DNA of 64,000 nt from DASCOT01 sp036012155 (GTDB taxonomy: Bacteria > Acidobacteriota > UBA890 > WLXD01): NCBI GenBank assembly GCA_036012155.1, contig DASCOT010000113.1:18830-82829 (forward strand). The letters are read 5' to 3'. Made by a program: the position numbers and the translations under genes. The notes under the pieces were generated by a model. It made no database searches. It was not told the DNA's origin and was given only the letters and a program-made list of their open reading frames with translations. Below, piece after piece: positions 41,371 to 50,659 of this stretch. Position 1 is the stretch's first letter. Each line of letters begins with the position of its first letter.

Positions 41371-42563
41371 CAGATCGCAGGTTCTCCGGACGGCGCCGGA
41401 GTCAGAGTGGCGAGAACGGCGCGCGCGGCGCGTGCCGAAGCGCCGGGCTCGCCAAGCCTGGCGCGCACATCGATCAGAAACCGCTTGACCCGGTCCCTGT
41501 TCTCCTCGTCGTTCAGTAGCGGCACCAGCTCGGCGACTATCGCGTCGGGCGTAACCTCGTTCTGGAGCAGCTCAGGCACGCCGCGATGCCCTGCGACCAC
41601 GTTGACCAGCGCGATATCTGGGATGCGCACGAGTAACTTTCCGAGATTGTAAGTGAGCCAGGATGTCCTGTAAACGACGACCTCGGGCGTCCCGAGCAGT
41701 GCCACCTCCAGCGTCGCAGTGCCAGAGCACACCACGGCCGCCCGGGCGTGCCGAACCGCCTCGTAGGTGTCGTTTTCGATCAGATGGACGTGTGCACGAA
41801 TCTCGGCGTCGAGATCGTCCAGAAGGGGCCGATAGGAATCGCAACCCAACGCTGCAGCTACCGGCACGATGTACTCGTAGGCCCCCTCCCGGGCAAGCTG
41901 CGCGGCGGCCTCCAGCATCGTCGGCAACAGCCGTTCCACTTCGGCGCGCCGGCTGCCAGGCAGCAACGCGATCCATCGACGGTCGAGATCGAGAGCGTGA
42001 CGCTCGGCGAAGCTCCCCACCTCACCCGTTGCCGGAATGACATCGAGCAGAGGATGCCCGACGAAATCCACGGAAAGCCCGGCGCCTTCGTAGAGCTCCT
42101 TCTCGAAGGGCAGAATCACCAGCATGCGATCCACCAGCCGCGCGATCTGTCGGACGCGGCCGCGCCGCCAAGCCCAGACCTGCGGACTGATGTAGTAGAC
42201 GATCGGCAGATCGGGACGCGCGCGCCGCAGGCGTCGAGCAAGTCGCAGGTTGAAGTCCGGGTAGTCAATCAGCACTACCGCGCGCACGCGCCGGGCGCTA
42301 GCAGCGTCGAGGACACGGCTCATGGCCCGACGAATCTCGCCGAGATGGCCGAGAACCTCGGTGATCCCCACTACCGCCAAGTGGCGATAGTGCGCCAGCA
42401 GCTCGGCACCGGAAGCTGCCATCAGGTCACCACCGATGGCGATGACCTCGGTCTGCGGCCGGAGCTGCTTGATCTCGCGAATGAGGCTGCTGCCATGCAA
42501 ATCCCCCGAGGCCTCACCGGCGACCACAAGCAGGTCGGCACCGTGCTCTCGCGATGCCACCAT
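41370..42563 (-). CDS. lpxB: Lipid-A-disaccharide synthase
   Basis: GT19 enzyme joining UDP-2,3-diacylglucosamine and lipid X. The N-terminal motif is LLVVAGEASGDLHGSSLI; YYISPQVWAWRRGRVRQIAR and VDFVGHPLLDV mark the rest of the family core. I chose ATG 42563 (397 residues), which follows CTGATCGGAGAG at a normal distance; the frame is open to 42629, but that part has no family similarity I can see. It is the first gene of the lipid A block. The 192-base divergent gap to the glycosyltransferases holds no promoter that I would defend. Confidence 0.94.
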   Translation of the reverse strand: MVASREHGADLLVVAGEASGDLHGSSLIREIKQLRPQTEVIAIGGDLMAASGAELLAHYRHLAVVGITEVLGHLGEIRRAMSRVLDAASARRVRAVVLIDYPDFNLRLARRLRRARPDLPIVYYISPQVWAWRRGRVRQIARLVDRMLVILPFEKELYEGAGLSVDFVGHPLLDVIPATGEVGSFAERHALDLDRRWIALLPGSRRAEVERLLPTMLEAAAQLAREGAYEYIVPVAAALGCDSYRPLLDDLDAEIRAHVHLIENDTYEAVRHARAAVVCSGTATLEVALLGTPEVVVYRTSWLTYNLGKLLVRIPDIALVNVVAGHRGVPELLQNEVTPDAIVAELVPLLNDEENRDRVKRFLIDVRARLGEPGASARAARAVLATLTPAPSGEPAI

Positions 42564-42755
42564 CACTCGGACTCTCCGATCAGTCGCTGAAGCCTCGCCT
42601 GCATCGCTCACAACCCCTCGAACGACCAAAGGGTACTCGATCGTCCCGGGCTACCGGTCTCCGGCCTCGTTCCGAGGTCCGCTGAGGGCGCTGCCCGTGC
42701 TACCATTCAATCTACGCCGCGCTCGCCTCCGCTGCGGCAATCCCACGCCTCCCGG

Positions 42756-43874
42756 ATGCACGTCTGTATCGACTATCGCCCGGCGCTTCATGAGAGTACG
42801 GGCGTTGGCACCTACGTTCGCGGCCTTCTGGCCGCGCTCGTCAGTGCCTTCCCCGACGATCGCCATACGGCGTTCTCTGCCTCTTGGAAGCATCGCCTCG
42901 TTGGCGCCCCCGACGCTCCGGGGGCGCATCTTCGCGACGTGCGCGTGCCGGTGCGGCTCCTCGACTGGCTGTGGCATCGCCGCCGATGGCCTCCGGTCGA
43001 ACACTGGGTTGGCGATCTCGACATCGCCCATTCGCCCTCACCAATGCTTGTTCCAACGCGCCGAGCTCGCCGCCTGGTCACCGTGCACGATTGCTACTTT
43101 GCTCGACGGCCCGACGACGTAAGCGGTGCGGTGCGTCGCGACTATGTGCCTCTAGTCGCCGACTCCCTACGCCGCGCCGACGCCGTGATCGCTGTTTCCG
43201 AGACCACCAAGCAAGAATTGCAGGAGCTATTCGACGTGGCTCCCGAGAGGATCCACGTCACCTACAACGGCGTTGACGCCGCATTCGGACCGGGCCAAGC
43301 GACCAGCAAGCAGGCAGCTCGCGCGGCGCTCGGAGTCGAACGACCCTATCTGCTATTTGTCGGTCGCCGAGATCCGCGTAAGGACCTGGGCACCCTGCTG
43401 ACCGGATTCGGCGAGCTCGCCGCCCACCACCCAGACTTGGATCTGCTGCTCGTGGGCCCGGACGGATACCGCTGGGAGAATGTGTGGGGATCGGCGGCGC
43501 CTCACACACGGCAGCGTAGTCGCTGTATGCCGCACCAGCCGACCGTCCATCTCGCCGCGTTGTACGAGGGCGCAGAGGCCCTGGTGCTCAGCTCCCGCTG
43601 GGAAGGGTTCGGCCTCACCGCAGTCGAGGCCATGGCCTCAGGCACGCCGGTCGTTGCATCGCGCGCCGGAGCCTTGCCTGAAGTTCTTGGTGACGCGGCC
43701 TCCTGGTTCGAAGTCGGCGATGCTGCCGGCTTGGCACAGGCCTGCGACCGGGCAATCTCCGACTCGAGCTATCGTGAGGATCTGGTCAAGGCTGGTATCC
43801 GCTGCGCGGCCCGCTACACCTGGCACAATGCCGCCGTACGCACCCGTGCGGTCTACGACCGACTGCTCAAATGA
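42756..43874 (+). CDS. GT4-family glycosyltransferase (1)
   Basis: 372 residues, GT-B fold. The N-terminus reads MHVCIDYRPALHESTGVGTY, the acceptor-side opening typical of mannosyl- and rhamnosyltransferase-like GT4 enzymes. The donor domain has LLFVGRRDPRKDLGTLL and SSRWEGFGLTAVEAMASG with the E-x7-E signature. It transfers a sugar from a nucleotide donor onto a growing lipid-linked glycan. It opens the polysaccharide cluster and overlaps the next gene by 4 bases (ATGA). Confidence 0.9.
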   Translation: MHVCIDYRPALHESTGVGTYVRGLLAALVSAFPDDRHTAFSASWKHRLVGAPDAPGAHLRDVRVPVRLLDWLWHRRRWPPVEHWVGDLDIAHSPSPMLVPTRRARRLVTVHDCYFARRPDDVSGAVRRDYVPLVADSLRRADAVIAVSETTKQELQELFDVAPERIHVTYNGVDAAFGPGQATSKQAARAALGVERPYLLFVGRRDPRKDLGTLLTGFGELAAHHPDLDLLLVGPDGYRWENVWGSAAPHTRQRSRCMPHQPTVHLAALYEGAEALVLSSRWEGFGLTAVEAMASGTPVVASRAGALPEVLGDAASWFEVGDAAGLAQACDRAISDSSYREDLVKAGIRCAARYTWHNAAVRTRAVYDRLLK

Positions 43875-44950
43875 GGGTCGCCGTCGACGCGCGCGAGCTG
43901 ACCGGCAGACGTACCGGTGTCGGTCGTGTGATTCAAGGATTGCTAGAGGCATGGCCGCCGGGCGATGAGCTCTGCCTCATTACCCGCACACCCCTGCCCT
44001 CCACGTTGCTGCAGCCCAACTGGCGCACGGCCGTTGATTCCGCCTACGCGTCGCTACCCGGCGCGTTGTGGGAACACGTACGCTTGCCGCGAATGGTACG
44101 CGCCAGTCGCGCCGACGCGCTGCTTGCCCCCAACTACAGCATGCCGCTGCGCGCGCCTTGCCCCACTGCCGTATGCATGCACGATTGTGCACCCTTCGCG
44201 CTGCCACACGGGTTCCGCACACGCGAGCGCTGGCGGCGACAGGCCGCGGCGCGATTTGCGGCGCGGCGCGCCGCGTTCTTGTTCATGGGATCACGCTTCG
44301 CCGCTGATGAGGCACAAAGAACCCTCGCCGTGGCCGAAGAGCGTCTGCTGGTGATCCCCTGGGGTCTCACGCGAGGCTTCGGTGCGATATCGAGCGAGCG
44401 CATCGACGATGTTCAGGCGCGTTATGGAATCCGCGGCCGCAGCGTGCTGTTCGTCGGCTCGGGTCTGCAGCGACGGGGCCTTCGAGAACTCGGCACATGG
44501 ATGGCGGAGATCGGCGCCACTCGCCCGGATGTCGAGCTGTTGGTGGCGGGTACCAAGCACCAGCCGGGCGGCGATACCGCACCGATCCGACACCTCGGAT
44601 ACGTCCCTGAGGACGACTTGGCGCCACTCTATGCCGCTGCCACGGTAGTGGCGTACCCGTCGTCGTATGAGGGCTTCGGCCTTTCCGTACTCGAGGCGCT
44701 TGCCTGCGGCACACCGGCGGTGGCGTCGGCCACGTCGGCGCTGGCGGAGGTCTACGCGGGCCGAGCACGTCTGGTGCCGCATGGCGATGGCGACGCCTGG
44801 AAGACGGCCCTCACCGCCCTGCTCGACGACGCCACGGAGCGTCAGCGCACCATCGAGACCGGAACCGCATGGGCTCGAGCCCAGCGCTGGGAGCCTAGCG
44901 CTACCCAACTGCGGGCGAGACTCGCGACTGCCGTCGGCGACTCGCAATGA
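43871..44950 (+). CDS. GT4-family glycosyltransferase (2)
   Basis: 359 residues, GT-B fold, opening MRVAVDARELTGRRTGVGRV and carrying SSYEGFGLSVLEALACGTPA with the E-x7-E donor motif; VLFVGSGLQRRGLREL takes the place of the more usual GxxxxRK loop. It starts within the stop of GT4 (1) and its own stop overlaps the GT2 gene. Its resemblance to GT4 (1) and GT4 (3) suggests an origin by duplication. Donor and acceptor are unknown. Confidence 0.88.
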   Translation: MRVAVDARELTGRRTGVGRVIQGLLEAWPPGDELCLITRTPLPSTLLQPNWRTAVDSAYASLPGALWEHVRLPRMVRASRADALLAPNYSMPLRAPCPTAVCMHDCAPFALPHGFRTRERWRRQAAARFAARRAAFLFMGSRFAADEAQRTLAVAEERLLVIPWGLTRGFGAISSERIDDVQARYGIRGRSVLFVGSGLQRRGLRELGTWMAEIGATRPDVELLVAGTKHQPGGDTAPIRHLGYVPEDDLAPLYAAATVVAYPSSYEGFGLSVLEALACGTPAVASATSALAEVYAGRARLVPHGDGDAWKTALTALLDDATERQRTIETGTAWARAQRWEPSATQLRARLATAVGDSQ

Positions 44951-45867
44951 GCGACGCACGAGTTGATGTCGTTGTCGTGAGCTTCAACCGTCGCGAACTG
45001 CTGGCGAGGTGTTGCGAAAGCGTCGCCGCGCTCGGCGAGCAGGTCCACCTCATTGTGGTCGACAATGCCTCGGAGGATGGTAGTGCCGACATGGTGCAGC
45101 AGCGATTTCCAGAGGCCTCGCTGATTCGCAGCCAGCGAAACCTTGGCTTCGGCGGGGCCGCCAATCGAGGCGCCGCGGCGGGCAATGCAGAGTTGCTGCT
45201 ATTTCTGAACAGCGACGCGCAGTTACTCGAGGGGGGCTATGAGGCCCTGGCGTCAGCGCTCCTCAGCAACTCCAAGACGGCCGCCGTCGGCCCTCATTTG
45301 GCGGACGAGCACGGCCGTACTGAGCTGTCCGTCGGCCGCACTCTGAGCCTCTCGAACGAGGCGTGGTTCAAGATCTTGGGTAGCGCATATGAGGCTCGCC
45401 TTCCCCTGCTACATGGCATCGTCGACCGGCGCTACGAGCGCGCCCGACAGACGCGATCGCTGAGCGCCGCGTGCCTTCTGCTGCGACGCGAGGCATTCGA
45501 TCAGCTGGGTGGATTCGATGAGCGTTTCTTTCTGTACGCAGAGGACGTCGACCTTTGCCTCAGGCTGGTCCGGGCCGGCTGGCACCTGCGCTACGTTTCC
45601 GAGGCCCGGGTACGGCATCGCCGCGGTGCCTCGGCGGCCGTTCGGCCCCTGATGACGGAACACTGGTATCGCCGCAGCCAAATCGCCTTCTACGAGAAGC
45701 ACCGCTCGCGACTGGCCCTGACTTGCTTGCGCGTCTATCTGCGCGTCCGGTACGCGCTGCTGTCGCGGTTCGGAGACAGCGATCGGCGCCAGCGAGCGCA
45801 GGCGGTAGCGGATTCGTTGCGCGGCGCGCCGGATGCAACACCGTCTGTCACCACAGGCGACCGCTGA
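44947..45867 (+). CDS. GT2-family glycosyltransferase
   Basis: 306 residues, GT-A fold. The opening DVVVVSFNRRELLARCCESV and VDNASEDGSADMV are typical of rhamnosyltransferase-like GT2 enzymes; LFLNSDAQLLEGGYEAL contains the DxD-equivalent metal site (NSD) and GGFDERFFLYAEDVDLCLR is the conserved acceptor-side ED motif. No membrane domain is visible. It overlaps its neighbours on both sides (ATGA, TGATG). Confidence 0.88.
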   Translation: MSDARVDVVVVSFNRRELLARCCESVAALGEQVHLIVVDNASEDGSADMVQQRFPEASLIRSQRNLGFGGAANRGAAAGNAELLLFLNSDAQLLEGGYEALASALLSNSKTAAVGPHLADEHGRTELSVGRTLSLSNEAWFKILGSAYEARLPLLHGIVDRRYERARQTRSLSAACLLLRREAFDQLGGFDERFFLYAEDVDLCLRLVRAGWHLRYVSEARVRHRRGASAAVRPLMTEHWYRRSQIAFYEKHRSRLALTCLRVYLRVRYALLSRFGDSDRRQRAQAVADSLRGAPDATPSVTTGDR

Positions 45868-46991
45868 TGCGAGTCGCCATAGACGCCCGCAAGATCAACG
45901 ATTACGGAATCGGCTCATACCTCCGGGGGCTGATCGGGGCAAGCGCTCAGATCCGGCCCGACTGGCGATTCGTCCTTATCGGCGAGCCCAGCGATGCGCA
46001 CGAGCTCGACCAACACACCAACATCAGCTGGATCGTCAACTCGTCACGAAAGTACGGCCTCGGCGAGCTCATCAGCCTGCCGCGTGCCGTGCGCTCGACG
46101 CGAGCCGACGTCTTCCACTCGCCGCACTATGTCGTTCCCCCCCGCCTACCATGTCCCGCCGTGGTGACCGTGCACGATTGCATCCACCTGCGGTTCCGGG
46201 AGCACCTGCCTCGCCCTCTCGGCTTCCTGCCCCGTTCCCTCAGCTACGTGTATGCGCGCGCCATGATGGGACATGCAGTGGCCCATGCCTCGAGGGTGAT
46301 TGCAGTCTCCGAGTCGACCGGCCAGGACCTCATCGCGCGTCTGGGTGTGCCGAGTGACCGCCTGCGCGTGGTGCTCAACGGCGCCAATGAGTTCTGGCAC
46401 CGGCCAACGCCTGCGCCGCGGGCCGAGGTGATCGCGCGGCAGCTCGATCTGCCTCAGCAGTACCTGCTGTGGGTCGGCAATCCGAAGCCACACAAGAATC
46501 TGGAGCGACTCGTATGCGCATTCGAGCGCCTCGCGCCGGCGCGGCCAGACCTTCACCTGTTGCTGGCCGGGGCGCAGCCTGGCCAGGTTGAAGGCCTGAC
46601 GCGCCCGCGGATCAACCCGGAACGGTGCCATGCGCTGGGCGAGATCAGCAACGAGGCCTTGCGTCTGCTGTACGAGCGCGCCGCAGCGCTGGTGATACCG
46701 TCGCTCTGGGAAGGATTCGGCCTTCCGGCACTCGAGGCCATGGCCGCCGGAGCTCCGGTGGTTGCTGCGGCCGTGGGTGGAGTACAAGAGGTCGTCGGCG
46801 ACGCGGGGGTGCTTGTGGATCCGAGTGAAACCGACTCGATCGCCGCCGGGATCAGGCGCCTACTCGACGAACCGGAGCTCGGCGAGAAACTGCGACAACG
46901 GGGTCGCGAACGGGCCGCAGAGCTGACTTGGCATCGGGCCGCCGAGGCGACCCTGCACGCTTACTCGGAAGCGGCGGAGAGTACGCCGTGA
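45867..46991 (+). CDS. GT4-family glycosyltransferase (3)
   Basis: 374 residues starting with the ATG at 45867, which shares one base with the GT2 stop (TGATG); the open frame back to 45555 lies inside GT2 and is a shadow. It opens MRVAIDARKINDYGIGSYLR, has YLLWVGNPKPHKNLERLV for the donor loop and PSLWEGFGLPALEAMAAGAP with E-x7-E. Such enzymes commonly transfer mannose or glucose. It overlaps the next gene as GTGA. Confidence 0.9.
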   Translation: MRVAIDARKINDYGIGSYLRGLIGASAQIRPDWRFVLIGEPSDAHELDQHTNISWIVNSSRKYGLGELISLPRAVRSTRADVFHSPHYVVPPRLPCPAVVTVHDCIHLRFREHLPRPLGFLPRSLSYVYARAMMGHAVAHASRVIAVSESTGQDLIARLGVPSDRLRVVLNGANEFWHRPTPAPRAEVIARQLDLPQQYLLWVGNPKPHKNLERLVCAFERLAPARPDLHLLLAGAQPGQVEGLTRPRINPERCHALGEISNEALRLLYERAAALVIPSLWEGFGLPALEAMAAGAPVVAAAVGGVQEVVGDAGVLVDPSETDSIAAGIRRLLDEPELGEKLRQRGRERAAELTWHRAAEATLHAYSEAAESTP

Positions 46992-48106
46992 AGACGGCAC
47001 TCGTCCATGACTGGCTCACTGGGATGAGGGGCGGCGAGAAGGTCCTCGAGCGCCTGGCGATGATGTTTCCCGACGCTCCCATCTACACCTTGTTCCATCA
47101 TCCCGAAAGCGTCAGCCGGGCTCTCGAGCAGCACCCCATCCACACCTCGTTCCTGCAAGCGTTTCCGGCACGGCAGTCGTATCGGTGGTACTTGCCCCTC
47201 TACCCCCTGGCGATGCGTTCGCTCGATCTGACGGAGTTCGATCTTGTCATCTCGAGCAGTCACTGTGCCGCCAAGGCAGCCGTCAGCCGATCGGACGCCG
47301 TCCACATCTGCTATTGCCACACACCGATGCGCTACGCCTGGGATCAGTTCGACACGTATTTCTCGCCGCAGCGCGTCGGTTGGCTTCGGCACGCGCTGAT
47401 CCGGCCGACAATGGCCTACCTACGGCGCTGGGATCGTCGCACGGCAGCGAGGGTCGATTCCTTCGTGGCGAACTCCGGCTACGTGGCCGACCGCATTCGC
47501 CGCCATTACACACGCCAAGCGGAGATAATCCCTCCACCGGTCGACACTGAACGCTTCACTCCGTCGGGGGCGCCGCCGGACGACTTCTACCTGATGGTCA
47601 CCGCTCTGAGCCCCTACAAGCGCGTTGACGTGGCCATCGAGGCCTTCAACCGCATCGGCCGAGAGCTCGTAATCGTGGGGGCGGGCCCAGAGGCTGCAAG
47701 GATGCGCCGACTCGCTGGTCCGACTGTGCGCCTGGCGGGACGGCTCAGCAGCGTCGAGTTGGCGGATCTCTATCGGCGGTGCCGAGGTTTCGTCCTTCCC
47801 GGTGTGGAGGACGCGGGTATCGCACCGCTCGAAGCGATGGCGTGCGGCCGTCCGGCGCTTGTCCTGGCCACCGGCGGCGCGCACGAGGCGGTCATACCGG
47901 GGATCACCGGGCTGCATATCCCACAGCCAACTCCCGAAGCACTGATCAAGGTTGTTGACAGCTGCGAAGGGCTCACCTTCAATACAGATGTCATACGTGC
48001 CCACGCAGAGAGCTACTCCTTCGATGCCTTCGACCGACGGATCTCCGATTTCATCGACCGAACCCTCGATGGAGCTCGAATCCACTCCGTTTCGGACGTC
48101 TCATGA
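46988..48106 (+). CDS. GT4-family glycosyltransferase (4)
   Basis: 372 residues from the GTG at 46988, which overlaps the previous stop (GTGA). It opens KTALVHDWLTGMRGGEKVLE, the form seen in GT4 enzymes near exopolysaccharide genes, with HICYCHTPMRYAWDQFDTYF and a donor site reading VEDAGIAPLEAMACGRPA. It is distinct from the other three GT4 proteins in the N-terminal domain, so it probably has a different acceptor. Confidence 0.9.
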   Translation: MKTALVHDWLTGMRGGEKVLERLAMMFPDAPIYTLFHHPESVSRALEQHPIHTSFLQAFPARQSYRWYLPLYPLAMRSLDLTEFDLVISSSHCAAKAAVSRSDAVHICYCHTPMRYAWDQFDTYFSPQRVGWLRHALIRPTMAYLRRWDRRTAARVDSFVANSGYVADRIRRHYTRQAEIIPPPVDTERFTPSGAPPDDFYLMVTALSPYKRVDVAIEAFNRIGRELVIVGAGPEAARMRRLAGPTVRLAGRLSSVELADLYRRCRGFVLPGVEDAGIAPLEAMACGRPALVLATGGAHEAVIPGITGLHIPQPTPEALIKVVDSCEGLTFNTDVIRAHAESYSFDAFDRRISDFIDRTLDGARIHSVSDVS

Positions 48107-48134
48107 AGCTTCTGCCTGAGAAGGAGCGCCGATC

Positions 48135-49601
48135 GTGATCAACCGGCATCGCGCTTCGATTGCAATCGCATTGTTGGTGGCCGACCTCGCTGCAATCAGC
48201 GGCGCCTTCCTGTTTGCATATTGGCTGCGGTTCGATTTTCAGATCGTGCCGGCCAGTGACCTTCCCAGCGACATCCCGACTCTGGGGAGTTATCTCCGCG
48301 TGCTGGTGGCAGCGCTGATCATTCTCCCGCTGTCGCTATCGTCGGCGGCGCTCTACCGGATCCGACGGGCAGATTCGCGCACCGAGACCTACTTCCGCAC
48401 CGCCGGCGCCGTGATGTTCGGGATCATTCTGGTGGCGGCCTTCGTTTCTCTGTTCTTTCGACCGACTCAGTGGGTTCCGGTGGTAGTGGGAACCGACACC
48501 GCCCTCATGCGGGTGCAGCAGTGGAACGTGTCCCGGCTGTTCCTGCTGATCTTCTCCACCCTCGCCATGGTTTTGACGGTCGGTGCTCGGATAAGCCTGC
48601 AAGCGTGGGTGGATCACATACGCCGATCCGGGCGGAATCTTCGTCGCATCCTCATCGCCGGTAGCGGCGAGCTGGCCCACAGCGTCATCGACCGTGTTCG
48701 ACTACATGAGGAGTTCGGGTTCGAGGTGATCGGCATGGTCACCGACGACCATGAAGCTGAGGGCTACCGGACGGTGCCCATCGTAGGGGGCCTCAGCGAC
48801 GTCCCCGACCTGGTCCGCGACCAGGGTGTCCACCAGTTGTACATTGCGCTTCCGATGTCATCCCACGAGGAGATATTGGACGTCTGGCGTAGCGTCGCGA
48901 ACGAAATCGCCGAGGTAAAGGTCGTCCCCGACCTGCTGCAATACCTCACCCTCGGTGCCTGCCTGGAGGATCTCGACGGTGTGCCGATCGTCAACCTGTC
49001 GCGCATCCACATGGAAGGGTTCGCGGCGGTATTGAAACGCGTCTCCGACATCCTCGTGTCGGCTGCTTGCTTGATGCTCTTCGCCCCGCTGTTCCCGCTG
49101 ATTGCGCTGTCGGTCAAGCTTACGTCGCCCGGCCCGATCCTCTACCGGCAACAGCGCATGGGCCTCGATGGCCGCGCCTTCGACATCTTGAAATTCCGTT
49201 CGATGAGCGTCGATGCCGAGAAGGACACTGGACCGGTATGGGCCAACGAGCAGGACGCACGATGCACGCCGATCGGTGCGCTCCTCCGTAAGCTCAGCCT
49301 CGACGAGCTGCCACAGTTCTGGAACATCCTGCGTGGCGACATGAGCCTGGTTGGGCCGCGACCGGAGCGTCCCTACTTCGTTGACGAGTTCCGTCATCGG
49401 ATCCCGCACTACATGCTCCGCCACCGTGTTCGGGCCGGGCTAACAGGTTGGGCTCAGGTGCACGGCTGGCGGGGCCGGACGTCGCTCGAGAAGCGCATCG
49501 AGTACGACCTTTACTACGTAGAGAACTGGTCGCTGACGCTTGATCTGAAGATCCTCTGGATGACCGTGGCTAACGGCATGGCACACGAGCACGCGTACTA
49601 A
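48135..49601 (+). CDS. Polyprenyl-phosphate sugar-1-phosphate transferase (WcaJ/WbaP-like)
   Basis: 488 residues. Four N-terminal membrane helices (from IALLVADLAAISGAFLFAYW) are followed by a nucleotide-binding-like cytosolic domain (RILIAGSGELAHSVI) and the C-terminal catalytic bacterial sugar transferase domain, with LKFRSMSVDAEKDTGPVW, PQFWNILRGDMSLVGPRPE and GLTGWAQVHGWRG. It puts the first sugar phosphate onto undecaprenyl phosphate, so it starts the glycan extended by the five upstream glycosyltransferases. The GTG start follows GAGAAGGAGCGCC. Confidence 0.93.
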   Translation: MINRHRASIAIALLVADLAAISGAFLFAYWLRFDFQIVPASDLPSDIPTLGSYLRVLVAALIILPLSLSSAALYRIRRADSRTETYFRTAGAVMFGIILVAAFVSLFFRPTQWVPVVVGTDTALMRVQQWNVSRLFLLIFSTLAMVLTVGARISLQAWVDHIRRSGRNLRRILIAGSGELAHSVIDRVRLHEEFGFEVIGMVTDDHEAEGYRTVPIVGGLSDVPDLVRDQGVHQLYIALPMSSHEEILDVWRSVANEIAEVKVVPDLLQYLTLGACLEDLDGVPIVNLSRIHMEGFAAVLKRVSDILVSAACLMLFAPLFPLIALSVKLTSPGPILYRQQRMGLDGRAFDILKFRSMSVDAEKDTGPVWANEQDARCTPIGALLRKLSLDELPQFWNILRGDMSLVGPRPERPYFVDEFRHRIPHYMLRHRVRAGLTGWAQVHGWRGRTSLEKRIEYDLYYVENWSLTLDLKILWMTVANGMAHEHAY

Positions 49602-49614
49602 CGAGGAGCGTAGG

Positions 49615-50595
49615 TTGGCACTCGGGGGGAATGCTCGTGGGACCTCGCGCAAGAAGAGCGCGCTGATCACCGGCGGCGCCGGGTTCATCGGCTCCCACCT
49701 CGCCGAGAGCCTTCTCGACGACGGCTACCGCGTCATCGTGATGGACAATCTGCTCACCGGTTCGGCGGCGAACGTGGCGCCCTTTGCGAATCGCGACTTC
49801 CTCTTCATCGAGCACGACGTCACCAACTACGTATTCGTAGACGAGCCACTCGACTACGTGCTCCACTTTGCCTCCCCGGCGTCACCCGCCGACTACCTCA
49901 AGTATCCAATCCACACGCTCAAGGTCGGCGCGCTCGGCACCCACAAAGCTCTCGGACTGGCGCGCAACAAGGGGGCGCGCTTCATGCTCGCGTCCACCTC
50001 CGAGGTCTACGGCGACCCGCAGGTCAATCCTCAGCCGGAGACCTACTGGGGCCACGTGAACCCGATCGGGCCGCGCGGCGTATACGACGAGGCGAAACGG
50101 TTCGCCGAAGCCCTGACGATGGCGTATCACCGCAGCCACGGGCTCGAAACTCGGATTGCGCGGATCTTCAACACCTACGGCCCCCGCATGCGCGTTGACG
50201 ATGGGCGGGCGGTGCCGAATTTCATCATGCAGGCGCTCTCGGGTGACGATCTGACGGTGTACGGAGATGGACGCCAGACACGCTCGTTCTGCTATGTCGA
50301 CGACACTGCGCGTGGCCTGCTCACGCTGCTGCACTCCGACGTCAACACGCCAGTGAACGTCGGCAATCCGAACGAGGTAACGATCCGACAGATTGCCGAA
50401 TTAGTGATCGAGTTGAGTGGCAGCAGCAGCCAGTTGGTCTTCGAAGATCTGCCCGTGGATGATCCCAAAGTGCGGCGCCCGGACGTGAGGCGCATCACCG
50501 ACGAGCTTGGCTGGAAGCCACAGATCGACCTGCGCGCCGGCCTGGAGTCCACACTGCCTTGGTTCCGTGGGCAACTGGCTGCGGCTAGCGGCTGA
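49615..50595 (+). CDS. UDP-glucuronate decarboxylase-like NAD-dependent epimerase/dehydratase
   Basis: 326 residues, extended SDR. The cofactor loop is ITGGAGFIGSHLAESLL, the active site YDEAK, with the family markers HFASPASPADYLKYPIHTLK, ASTSEVYGDP and WGHVNPIGPRGVYDEAKRF that match UDP-xylose synthases. The expected product is UDP-xylose for the glycan. It starts at TTG 49615, preceded by GAGGAGCGTAGG. No UDP-glucose dehydrogenase is in the window, so UDP-glucuronate must come from elsewhere. Confidence 0.88.
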   Translation: MALGGNARGTSRKKSALITGGAGFIGSHLAESLLDDGYRVIVMDNLLTGSAANVAPFANRDFLFIEHDVTNYVFVDEPLDYVLHFASPASPADYLKYPIHTLKVGALGTHKALGLARNKGARFMLASTSEVYGDPQVNPQPETYWGHVNPIGPRGVYDEAKRFAEALTMAYHRSHGLETRIARIFNTYGPRMRVDDGRAVPNFIMQALSGDDLTVYGDGRQTRSFCYVDDTARGLLTLLHSDVNTPVNVGNPNEVTIRQIAELVIELSGSSSQLVFEDLPVDDPKVRRPDVRRITDELGWKPQIDLRAGLESTLPWFRGQLAAASG

Positions 50596-50601
50596 ACAGC
50601 C

Positions 50602-50643
50602 GCACCAGTAGGGGTGCCCGGCGCGTGGGTCTGCCAGCAGACC
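50602..50643. terminator. Two small hairpins between convergent genes
   Basis: GCACC (50602-50606) can pair with GGTGC (50613-50617), and GGTCTG (50628-50633) with CAGACC (50638-50643). They fill most of the 64-base gap between the decarboxylase stop and the aroB stop, a natural place for a bidirectional terminator. Neither is followed by a T run on either strand, so termination strength is doubtful. Confidence 0.3.
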
Positions 50644-50659
50644 ATCCGGCCGCCGGCGA

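Noticed and set aside
42564..42755. Promoter TACCAT before the glycosyltransferase cluster
   Set aside because: No acceptable -35 at 16-18 bases; the 192-base divergent gap must hold control signals but I cannot place them.
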